In this document: in pieces, positions 13,301 to 25,400 of the stretch
Layout of the letters: every line of letters begins with the position of its first letter
Numbering within the stretch: the stretch's first letter is position 1
DNA from: Certhia americana
Lineage: Eukaryota > Chordata > Aves > Passeriformes > Certhiidae
Direction: 5' to 3'
Assembly (NCBI GenBank): GCA_018697195.1
Contig: CM031879.1
Location: forward strand, 23,000,418 to 23,064,417
Length of the DNA stretch: 64,000 nucleotides
Notes under the pieces: model-generated
Databases searched by the model: none
Told to the model about the DNA's origin: nothing
Seen by the model: only the letters and a program-made list of their open reading frames with translations
Program-made: the position numbers and the translations under genes

Positions 13301-16245
13301 AGCTCAAAATCAATTCAAAGTTTAACATTTGCAATTTTGGCAATACTTACTTAAAAGAGTTAAAGTCATCTGCAGTGTTCAGAAAACATTCATTGAAACT
13401 TACCTTCATACCACTGAGAAAAGATAACAGAAGTCATGCAATATCCCAAAGGAGAATAAGTCAGTAATAGTTGCAATGAGACTCTGGATTATCTGGTTTT
13501 ACTAAATTATGAAGATTTCAGTTTTTACTCCCAGTTCACACATATTGCATGCATAGTTTTAAAATTACATTCTACATTTAGAGATCTTGATTTGCAAGCT
13601 CAATATTCCTTTCTCCTAGTATGAATTCCCTTCCCCCCACACCCATTTCATGGTACATTAACAGTATGATTATAAAAATAAGTTTCCCATTTGGCTTTGT
13701 CTTTACACTGTGGCTTGATTTTTAAAAAGTGCCTTACTTTTGCTGTGAGTACTAAGACTTATTAAAAACATATAAAGATGAAAATAAGGGCACAGATCCA
13801 TTTTTAACTTAAGACATTCTGCTTTATAATGACTGTAACTGGCACAGTAACGGAGTGGAGAGGTTTGCAAAATACAGCAACATAGATCCCGTCAGCAAAA
13901 CTTTAATTCTTTTTCAGTCTATGTAAGTTCAGGACAGGATATAATAACTGAAAGATCATCATACTAAATAAGCCCTTCTGATAAACTAGTTTTAACCTAA
14001 CCAGCAGTTAGCTGAATGTCGTTCACAGATCTTCCCTTTGCCCAGTGGGATAGCCCTGTGGTGGTTCGCTAAGAAAACAGGATGCACAGAGATTTTGGTC
14101 TGCCACTAGCAATCTGGGGCCCAGAGGGAAAAAAAGCAAACCATTGACTTTTCAGAAGTTTTCTTGTAGCACCTGTAAAAATTCCTTATTAAAAACAAAT
14201 TTAAAACCAGGTAGTATGGATTTTGGACACTGCAATTTTCTTATGTTTCTCGTTTAATTTGAAGGTATACGTTATTTTTGATCTTATGCTTCAGGTAGGC
14301 CTGGGGAAATTCTAAGGCAGAAATTCATTGCTCTTTACAAAGGGTTCATCATCTTCAATTAGGATAAAAAAAATTAGTTGGGGTGAAATGCAGTAAACGC
14401 AACTGCCACCTTTGTGTTGATCCCATTCCTATTTATGCCATGTAAAGAATCTGTGTTTTCAAAGCTGTTGATTGCAGGGTTCTCCACTACTGGAAAGAGA
14501 TCTTCACCTGTTTGGTACCATAAGGCTCTGGGTAGTGGTCACTTTGTGTGGATTCAATCAGTGAAGGTAGAGTCCAGCATAATCATGAGCTGTCCATAGA
14601 TGCTTCTGACAGAGCAGCAGAAAGTGAGGATACGTAGAGAATCCTTGCTCCAACCATACAATGGGACCTATTTGTTTTCCCTTAATATATTTAATTTTGC
14701 CAAAAAATAGTACTATGGTTAAACTGACATGCAATAGATTTCATTGGATTATCATTTAAGAAAATGCCTGAGTTTTTAATTTTCAATATGGGCTTAAGTA
14801 TGAAGGACTAAATAGATGCATAACTATCTGAATTATTTGTTATGGTTTTACATGTATCCTTACACAAGATAAATCAGAGCTTAAACTAAGAGTGCATCAT
14901 GCACTTTCTAACAATAACAAAAAATCCTAAATTAAGACAAAACATGATGTAAGGAAATCCCAAATAAACATTCAATTTTTGCAACCTTATGTATTATGCA
15001 TACCTTCCTGACATAAACCAGGGGAAAATCCAAACTATACTTAAAGTTTTATATCAATATTTTAATGGAATGTTATTTAATAACTTTAGGGCTTGCATTA
15101 AAATAATTAATCTCATAGTCATTTCTGCATGGGTTAGTCTTTTTTATGAATGGAAAATTCGTTTAAAGAAACAAAATTATACTTTAATTATTAAAAATAA
15201 AGTAGGTACTGCAATATTGTACAAAAATATATCTTCTTCAAAAACTAACTGCTTTTATGGCTACTTCTACTTATGTATTTTAGGGGAATCAAAAAGAAGT
15301 TTGCTTAAATGAACTTAATTTTTTTGAGAAAAAAGTCTTCAAAGCAAGTCTTGTTGTTATTTAACAAATATTAATCGTGCTTACACAGAGGCCACTTGAG
15401 AAATATTTATTACAGGACATTTATGATCAGTCATGCGATAGAAAGAGGACAGAGCCACAGGGCTGAAATGACAGTAAGGTTTGTGTATGCAGTGCTCCTC
15501 TAGTAGTTAAATTGCAGGAATGTGACATTGATCTGAAATGGGAGCTGTTTGAAGTAGCAACTGTCAATCTGTAGCCAAAGGATGGCCCAAAGTCTTAATC
15601 AGTCATTTTGTCATGACCACTTAGTTTATAAAGCCCAATCCACTAAAAAAGTGATCTGTCCTGAAGAGGCACTACTAGAAGTCTGTGAAGTGTGTGGATA
15701 GTGAGCAGTCATTCAGAACTATAGCTTGGACTCTATTGCAAAAGTACAGCAATGCCTCATTTTAGTGACTGTACATATTACAAGGTGAGACAAATGTGGG
15801 TTGAGGTGTGAGTGAATGTCTGCTGTTGTTGATATTATTTAAAATTGGTTGGATGATATTTCTCTTTGTGCATTTATTTACTCTTTCATGTACAAAACAG
15901 TCAATATTAATTTTAGAGTACATATATGCATGTAGATTTGATTGCAGTGATCTCAAGAGATCACTTATAATTGAGAAAAATGTGTAGCATAGTTCTGGTC
16001 TTTTCTCAGGATCATGATTATCTTCTCTGGTTTTTTAATAATTATTCAGAGTGTTTGATCAGCTGTGTAAGGGGAAAATAGTAAACAAATAAAAAATGTG
16101 TGCAAAACTGAAAAAAATATTAAAAATTATATCCAAGTGTTATTAAAGCTGAATCTAATGCTTTGAAGCATTTTTAAGTGAACATATATATAAATACTGA
16201 AACTAGCAACTTGAAACTTCAGCAGTTATTTCCATTCCTTCCCAG

Positions 16246-16497
16246 GTACAAACACACTTGGAAAATCAGTCAAGATACCACATACAGCAGAGCCAGAGGC
16301 ATCAGGTGAAGCAATACCTGACCCTTGATACCAAGCTATCCAGCCAGACACTCTCCCTGTCCCACTCTCACACAATCCAGCCTGTGGGAGTGACCTCCAT
16401 CCTACGAAACGGACACATGCCTCCAGTGAGCAGCACTGGCCCTGCAGAAAGCCCTGTCACCAAGCTGCTGGCCCTTGGAGGCGAACACGAAAATGCG
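16246..16497 (+). CDS. TFEC: TFEC in-window coding exon 1 (N-terminal MITF/TFEB-like segment)
   Basis: This 84-codon exon starts after the acceptor CCTTCCCAG and ends before the donor GTAGGG, with phase 0 at both ends. It begins VQTHLEN and contains [15 protein letters not shown] (residues 11-25), the block shared with MITF exon 2 and TFEB. Ser69 lies in [11 protein letters not shown], at the place of the MITF Ser73 MAPK site and the TFEB Ser211 14-3-3 site, so a proline-directed phosphosite may be kept; that role is inferred. The first ATG in frame inside the exon is at 16417 (Met58) and could start a short isoform. The frame is also open 5' of the acceptor for a short way, but that stretch is intron. 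Confidence 0.93.
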
Positions 16498-19400
16498 GTA
16501 GGGTGGAGATGGGTAAAGGAAAGGGGAACTGGGCTTTTTCTGCTTCTACAAAAATGTTACATGGCCCACCTTGTGCTAGAAGAGCTGACTTTCTTAACTT
16601 CCAAGGGGCCATTGGTTATGGCTTTCTTGCTTTCTGTATCCTTTTAAATTATGTGGGTTATTCCCTGTGAATAGCTTACTGTAGGATCAAGCTTTTTAGG
16701 CTGCTGCCAGATAAAATGTACTGTTGCATCTTTTTATATATGCACCATAGGTTACTGTACATTTTCTGAATATGCACTTCATATAGAAAAACATCCTTTT
16801 TTCAGATGGGAGTTCTTTCTGTCTGAAGGTATTAACCTAGCTGCATAAAAAAAGTTAAATACTGATTACCTTCAATATATAACTGAAAAAATCACTCATT
16901 CACTTTTCAGTTAGCTGCTATATTTTTATATGGGTTATCTTGAGTAAATTGGCAAAGATATGTTAACTTTAGTGCCACCATTGATTTTAATAGAGGTGTA
17001 GCTATAATACAATATCAGATTCTTAGCCAGTGTAAGATGTAGGTCATTATGGCTTTTAATACTTCAGTAGATTTCAAAAGAGACTGTTTATTAAGTAAAA
17101 GGGGAATTCCTACAAAAATGAGAAATGGAGATGCCGTATCATGTCTTGGACTTTATTAGAACAGAAGAGTCTTACAAATACACTGTGATTCATTCGAGCA
17201 TTTGGATGTTACGTAGCTAAGCATGACAGAGCCCATAAAACGTCCTGGAGAGCTTGTCTGGAGCCTCTCCATTCCTTCCACATTGACTGTTGTATCCCTT
17301 TTGGGAATGTTCTCCCCCTAAAACCCTCTCTCTAAATCTGAGCTAGCAGCTTGTGGGGGGTGGAGGAGACAGGGGTATCATCAATTGACAAGTGACATTT
17401 TAAGTCAGGTTTATGGATTATTGAAGCTACCTTAAAATGCCATTTTGAATGGCCTTTGCAGACACCTGTGTGACCAGCTCCATGCTGGCAAAGTGCAGTG
17501 TGCTGGGAATGTTCTTTGGCACTTTGGGTCAGGAGCCTGCTCTTGTACCACTCTGTCCTGGTGAGCAAGAGGGCACCTGGTGAAGACTGGGAGGGTGATA
17601 GCTGGCACTGGTAAGATCCTGGCAGCTTTGCAGTGATTTGGATGATTTCATCTCATCTCATCTCATCTCATCTCATCTCATCTCATCTCATCTCATCCTC
17701 AGGGGGATGACTGTCAGAAATGACTGTAATTTCTTAATGTGGGTGTGCCCTGTGGTTGAGAGTAGGCTATAGATATATTAGCAAATAATACAGAGACAAC
17801 ACCCAGGTTGGTGCAGTAAACTGCACTCCTTCATATTATTTACTTGCCAGCATTTCTTGGTATCCTTTTGGTCCTGATGATGCTTTCCTAGATAATTCTG
17901 GGCACAACTCCTGGCACAGTACTTCTCTGGTTTTAGAGAGGGAGAGGAAAGCATGTGTGAGCTGTGCTGGGCCATGTGGCTTAAAATCTGTGTTGAAAGG
18001 TTCCATGCCTGTGTGATACTTTCATTGCACAGGACCATCTACGATTCCTTCAGCTCCCATGAGCTGCAGATAGTAGTTAAAAGTGACATGATTATCATGG
18101 GATCTCTCCCAAAATTACATTGTGAATGGAACCAGACCATAACTATCACTGAAAACTCATGTAGTACTTTGTCCAAATCTCTATATATCTATAGGCCTTC
18201 AAAGTATTCATTGTTTCATCCCAAGTAATTATTGAGCTATTCCATCTGCCTCAATAGTCTTTGGCTCAGATTAGATCAAAGTGAGACCAGAAAGCTGTCT
18301 GGAAAAGTGTCCAGTGTACTGCTAAACAAAAAAACCTCTATCTGCTAAAGAGGGCAGCATGTAACACCAAACCTTGAATGACTCATACAGCTGCAGAACT
18401 ACAGGTTCCTTCCAGTCTTCCTGCGCCAATGCAGCAATGGACTGTGGATATGACACATTTGATCAAGATGACAGGTCACAGTTCCAGCTGAGCAATGCAC
18501 TCCTGGCATCTGATCATGGTGCTGCAGTAAGGGGTTAAAGTAAGGGTGTGGGCTAGTGCTTAAGAGAAAGATGTATCTTGATAAACCACAACTGTTTTCA
18601 TAAGATAAAAAAAAAAAATGTGTACTTGTATTCTATACAATGAATATTGCATAGAAGTGTTTGAATTGTTTGGATTTTAAGATATAAACTTCTGAAATAG
18701 TTTCATTGCTGTAATAGATGTACAAGATTAATTCTTCTGTATTTTAAAAATAACTTTTTTTCCATTATTATTTGTAGTGATTTGTCTTAAAATATTATTT
18801 TATCAGATGGAAGAAGTTATTGAAGACATAATCAATATGGAATCAAATTTTAATGATGAAGGGATAGGTTGTTCTGAAACTCCTTTACTAATGCAAAGAA
18901 CTGTAAGTATTTTGTTGAATTTCTTGCTTTTTATACTAGAAAACTTCTTTGAGTGATACAAGCACATTACAGTTCAGAGACTAAGGAATAGTATCAGTGG
19001 GCTGTTCTCTTTCTCTTCAGTTGATTGCCTTTTTGTGAATAGATATTACAGAAAAGGCACCAATGTAGTGAGACACAGTTGTTTTAAGTGGTCTGAATAA
19101 CATTTGGGGTTCCAACCCAGCAAAATGTCTGGTGCATAACCCATTGGAGCAACTAATTTCTGTGCAGTGCTAAAAATAATAAGGATAAAATGTCTCTGGA
19201 TCCTAGAAGGCCTTTTAAAACCTCACTTAAAGATCCTTCTACCTCAACTAAAAAAAGTCAAAATTTTTCCATGTAATAGTTCCTGCGGTACAGTGGTTTC
19301 TCCAGTGTCTTATCCTGAAGCAAGGCTCTAGTTCTGGATTTTCATACAGACAAGCTGCATTTAGTTGAATAATTTCAAGGACAAATAAGAGGAATTCTTC

Positions 19401-22400
19401 TTCACAAGAATTAATGTTACAAATTTCAATTTTATGATGTTTCTTTATGAATTAATGTGAAAGGAATAACAAAGGCTATTTATGTTTCCACATGTGTTAT
19501 GTATTTGAAGAGGAAGAATGGAGCTTTTCTGGGCACAACAACACATATTATTATTTATGAAAATAATACATGTCAATAACTGTAATGCACTTTACAGAAG
19601 GATGGATGTTGTCCTCTCTGCCTTATGTCCGGAAGTGTTTGTCCTCAGGGCTTTAAACCATATATCAATTAAGGTTAATTTCACCCTGATGAAGGCAGAA
19701 GGATTTTCACAGGCTTTGACTACCAAGTTCACTTCAGAATACAGTCAGGCGCTTGCTCTTTATTGCCCTCTGGAGGAACATCTTTTTCTGACTTGCAGAA
19801 CTTCACTGGCTCCAAAATACCTTAGGAGACAAGATCTCTACTCTTCTATGTTGCCCACTATACAGTCCAGCATTAATGCCAATTAACATTTCCATGAACA
19901 CCTGATATTTGCATGCCAACTATGGAACTAATGCAGCTGGACTGATTTACACATATCTCTGTACAGAACATAGCAAAGAAATGGTCCTTGGGGAGTGAAT
20001 TAATATTTTGGCTCAAATTAATGTGAGGTAGGGGAGAATAATTTCAGGTATGATAGTGTGGGATGGTGATGAATTCTGGGTTTTGGGTTGGTCATACTCC
20101 CTCAAAACCTTTTAAAATTGGATGATGTTAATCTATGCTAATTCTGCATTCATTAGCCTTTATCTTCAGCCTTGAAGGACACTTGTCTCTAAAATTTATT
20201 GAATACCCTGCTCTTGATGAGGAAGGAAATACGCAATGTCTTTTAGGACTGCATGGCGGTTCTCTGTTCAATACTGTGGCAAAATAAAGCCTGCCTTCAA
20301 CAAGGCATGCAAACTGCATCAGTATGAGGAAACTGAGCAGTATCTCTGCTTCTTCTGCCTTCTGTTTTAGCATAGAGTACTTTAAGAATATACAAAACAA
20401 TTAGGCATATGGAGATGATCTCAGGCATTTAGTCATGCCACTTGGTTCTATGGCATTTTTCAGGCAACATCCTAAATCTGCCAGACAAATTTTGGTCATA
20501 AGCTGTGCAATAGAGAAAGATATGCAGGTAGAAAATAATTTTTTTACATTCAGTTTTTCATTATCACATTAAACATAATGAAATTTCTTTATCTGAGCCA
20601 AACATGTATGCATTAGATTAGGTATTATGTATTAGACTATGTACTATGTATTAGAAGAGTATTGGACTAGGAGGCATGATCAAGAGTGAGAGAACATCTA
20701 CTTTCCCTGAGAAGATGTGCCAGGTTTGTGGTGTACTTCAGCAAGGACCCTTGGTAGTTCTGACATCTGCACAAGGTGCCTTGCTGTAGTGGCTGACACA
20801 AACACAAAGTGAGAATACAGGTGAGACTGAGTTGCCTCTGTATCTGGCTGATTTTATGTTAGCTTTCTCTTTAAAATTCACCAGCATAATGCCCAAGTAT
20901 TTCTAGAATTTTTTCTTAGACATTCCTTACTTGGGATTGCCTTGATTTTTCAAACTGTGCAGAATATTCTCTGCAATTCCGAAGTGGACTGACTTGGTTT
21001 TCAGAATGTGGTAAAAGGCTCAGCTGTTTTTCCAGAAAAATCTTTTCTTGAAAAAAACAAATTAATGATGCCATTTTCCCGTCTCAGTGTTCTCAATGGA
21101 TAGTAGCTGAGTAATCTTTCCACTTTTTACAGTGCAACCTGTTGTGTGTTGCAGTGAACTAATGTTTGCTTTAGTTAAATGCACCCATGTACCATTTTAA
21201 TGGCACATTAAATGAAGACATTGAATTCTGTGAGACCACTCATGTGAATAATTGCTCAAAGACTCATTGTCTGACCCTGAATTAATGAATTACAGTTATG
21301 TATTAGTAGAATCAGAGAAGTGAAAGTAAGAACATTCCTCCATATCTCATTAAAATAATTACAGCTTCTGAGGAGTGGATTATCTGGCTTTTATTTTGTT
21401 TGGATCCAAATTTATAATTTCATGAAACTGTCTGGTTCTGTGTGGTCACTTAAGGATTGCTCAAACTAGGGAATTTTCTGGCTGTGTTTCTATTGTTCTT
21501 CAGAGTACCCTAATGGCAGTAACTTACTTTTTATAACAATTTTTTAGAAGTTCAGTTAAAATGTAAGACTAGGTCCTCCCTATGCAAGAGATCTTTATTC
21601 TTCTGAAAGAATTTGTTAACCAAATTATATCTCTGTCCATAAAACATAACTAAAATAAAATCATAATTATTCTTATGAACTTTCATTTAATAACAACTGC
21701 TTGTTCATTATGGAGAAGGTATGATTTAATAAAAAAAGACCCTTGAAGATAGCACCAATTTAAAGTCATTTTTCTTTGTTATAATAATTAGTTATATGAA
21801 ATTTTTATTAACAGACACCAGAGTATTTATTTAATATAAGAAAATATTTTTTCTCTAAGTATCATATTAGGAGCAACAAGTTTGTTCCCGACTGTATAAG
21901 AATCATTAAGAACAATGAAACAAATAATATATGAGTGTGTTTTAGAAATGGACTACTGTCATGGAGGTCAGATTTGGTGACAGACATTTAGAAAGTAAAT
22001 ACTTTTCATTTGTATCAGAAGTTAATTCTTATCCAAAGTCCTTGCAGTCTATTTAACATTCTTAGGGTTAAATTAGTAAATTTAAAGGATATTAGTACTT
22101 CCAAAAGTTCAGAACACAGGTCTGTTAATACAAAGCATATATTACACCATCATTAATAGTTTAGGGCAGGTAGTAAAATGCTTTGCTCTACGTTGCTTTT
22201 AATATCAGCAAAGAGAGAAATTTAAGAAACATATTAAAACAGATGTGGAGAGTATTAGTCACAGTGAAGTGAGGAAAGAGCAGAGTTGAAAAAATAGGAT
22301 CTCTGTGCTTTGACAATATCCATATACAGCCCTATCACCCACCAGTAAACCCAGTAATCTAGCAATCATAATGGAGATCTGTATGAAAACAGTTGACAAT

Positions 22401-25400
22401 TTACCAGTACTTTCATTCAGAAAAACTGTTGCAGTCCAAATAATCATTGAACAACTGGGATAATGCTCTTGACATGCAGTCCACTAAAACTTATGTCAAA
22501 AGCATTAGGATATTGACAGTTTTGGAATGAGAATGAGGTGAGAGGAATTTAATGCTCTGCAAACAGGCCTCTCTTGCGCAGACCTGGGTGGGACCAGCAA
22601 GAAAAATAATTTAATCTTGTGAACGTTTTCAAGGATTCTAAGTTGTCTTTTTTTCTGGTGCACAAGAAAACGCGCTTTCAGCACTATTTTTGAAGAAGCC
22701 TGGGGAGAAAGGCTCTCTAGCAATTAGCTGGCAATGAGAGCTAAGAAGAAGTTGAAGAGCAATGCTTCAGGCAGAGCACTACCATGAAATTGTATTTCAA
22801 AAAGTCACCAGGAGAGGTCCAGCTGCTGGTATGTTGAATCAGTTCAGCTCCATGTTGCTGGAGTAGTCAATACTGAATGACTAAACTAAATGGAGTAGCT
22901 CCTTTCAGATTGCTTGGAAGAAAATTGAAAATTTCTTCATGGAAAACCTTTTAATTGAATATTTTTTCCATGTCCAGTACCAAGTAAAGCCAAGGAAAAA
23001 ATGTTTCTGTGTTGTTGAAGGAAGAAATTCTTACTCTGAGAGTGGTGAGACACTGTTACAGGTTGCCCAGGGAAGCTGTGGATGCTCCAACCCTGGCAGT
23101 GTTCAAGGCCAGGTTGGATAAGGCCTTGAGCAACCTGGTTTGATGGGAGGTGTCCCTGTCTGTGGCAGGGAGGGCTGGGACTAGATGGTCTTTAAGAGCC
23201 ATACCAACCCATTACCATTCTATGTTACCATAATTGATTTATAACATTTAAGAAATGTTTCCTTTAACTATCCCCTTGAATGACTTTAGCAGCAAGAATG
23301 TTGAGAAAAGAAGAATTAAACCACTACCAGAGAAGGGAAGCCAAAGCAACCGGGCATTCTGGGAGCCAGGGGTTGTACCAGCTGTGAGCTGGGGAAACAG
23401 CTGGGCAGTGGTAAAGTGGCAATACTCTGAAAAGGTTCACTGCTTCATTTTCATGACTTCATTTCATATACTTATAGTCTGCTATTTTTCCAAGATTGCT
23501 ATTTCCAGTCTGCTTGGGAGTCAAGTCAGTGGCATTGCTTCACTTCTGCCAGTCTTGCAGGAAAAGAGCTTGTGGAGAAAATCCTCAGTTGCTGTATGAC
23601 TTGCATGTATTTGTTTTGCACCTTTGGCATTTGGAAAAAATCTTGTGTGGTACAGGTATGGAGTAGAAGTTAGATCAGGACAGGACAGATAGATATTTTC
23701 CTTCTTTAATTTTTATGATTCTATTAACTACAGCTGGTATAAAGTTCTAATTAAATCTCTTAACTCTGCATTTGATTTTAGGGAGACACTATTTATTAGT
23801 AAAAACATAGTTCACTCTGTCTGCAAACTCTCACTGCTATTACAAGGTCTTTGAGGTCACAGTTTCTCATCTTGACATTAATAATTTGTGTTTGTATTAA
23901 TTATTTGTTAAATATTGATGGTGACCATCTGGATGGATTGCAAAAGCTGCTGTCTGTCCCATTGTCAGAAATCATACAGAAGGAAGAAATTCAAGTAGGT
24001 ATGCTCCAAAGTATTTTATTCAATAAGTGCTGCAATTATTCAGTCATGAAGTAAACCTGGCTTTCCATTAGATGTGCATATAGCATTGCTGATCTAGGCA
24101 GCCCCCTGCTGCATAATCATGAGTATTTTTTGTTTAGTGAATACTGATGTAATTTGGCAACCCTCATAGGTTGATAAAATCTGCTAAAGTTCAAAACCAT
24201 TTTAGAGAAAAGGCCAGAGTAAACATTAACAACCTCATTTGCTTAGGTTGGCTAACTTGAAAAGGCTGCATAACATCAATGAAAATGCTTTGTCAATCAC
24301 ATTCTACACTAGATTAGTCTTAAAGTCCAAGGAAGAATCAAAGTTCACCTAAGTATATAAACTTCTGTCTAGCATTCTCTGGTATCATTTACAAGCTTAA
24401 CGAAAAAGAAAAATGAAGGAGAAGGAACAGTCAGTAGCTATTGAGGAAATAATAGACGCCTCAAAAATAAAACTGGTGAGCAAATATTTTCTTTGTCTTC
24501 CTTCAATACTATAAAAGTGTTAGGTAGGAAATTGTGTCTTTCGGTTGCTTCAGTTGCAAAAAGATAACTATGAAAAGCACAAATTCAGAACTCCTCAGGC
24601 CTGTTTCCTGCAGCTGGAAGTATCTTTTGTTATCACAGCCACTGCTGTTTTGAATGCCATACGAATGTCAGATGAAGGTCTGCTTTTGGTATTTCATACA
24701 ATTTAGTAGTTTGAGGTGGAAATGGGCAGTGTACAGCCCTCTTGCCTGCACAATTTACCTCATGCTGTAGAAAAGGTCTTCACAGAACAGAAAATGCATT
24801 ATTTTGGGTCAGGAGAAGAACTGTGGTCTACTTTTACGTAGCTGCAGCATTCAAAAGCTGTGCAAAATGACCAAAAAGTTCAGCTCTATCTCTAGCATGC
24901 TAAAAGATCAATGTCTACTAATTCTTCTCTATTTTGGGGTAGAATTCTCTGGCTAAAGAGAGCCAAAAGATTCAATCTTCATGCAGCTGTAGTAAAGTTT
25001 CCATAACTGATACTAAGGGAGAGTTTCTTTTTCCTCTCTGGTTTTCTCTTTCTAAAAGGTAAATAGACAGAAAAGAAAGTATTATTCAAAAATATACAGT
25101 TTGTATGCAAGTACCTCTTACAAACATGGTCTTTGTCTCAGACCTTACCATTTGTTTAACCATAGTAAGAGACAAATATAGTTGAAACAGTTTCTAATTC
25201 TCCCAATAGTCATTACTTTTTCATTCCAAGTCCCTGTGCAACAGGAACTGCCAGCAAATTCCTGCTGTTTGTGGCCACCAAGAAGATTCTGTTTTATCCC
25301 AAAGTGTCTTCTGCATCTTATGCTCTTGTCTCTGTACAATGCAAGACTTAAAGTCCTTAGGACATGACAGGCCATAAAGAAGATAATATTAATCTCACTG

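Larger units (their letters stand above)
1..16245 (+). other. TFEC 5' intron or upstream flank; no coding exon recognised
   Basis: This is AT-rich non-coding sequence ending in the TFEC acceptor CCTTCCCAG. All open frames here are short and show no family similarity that I recognise. Because TFEC and MITF use alternative first exons, one or more could lie here, but none can be called from sequence alone. Recognised contents are a poly-T run, a 17-base C run, a short tandem repeat, an LTR remnant and two antisense CR1 fragments, all listed separately. I see nothing else I can name. Confidence 0.7.

Noticed and set aside
19518..19886. 122-codon plus-strand open frame in the long intron
   Set aside because: No domain or repeat motif; it begins and ends without splice or promoter context and is treated as chance.
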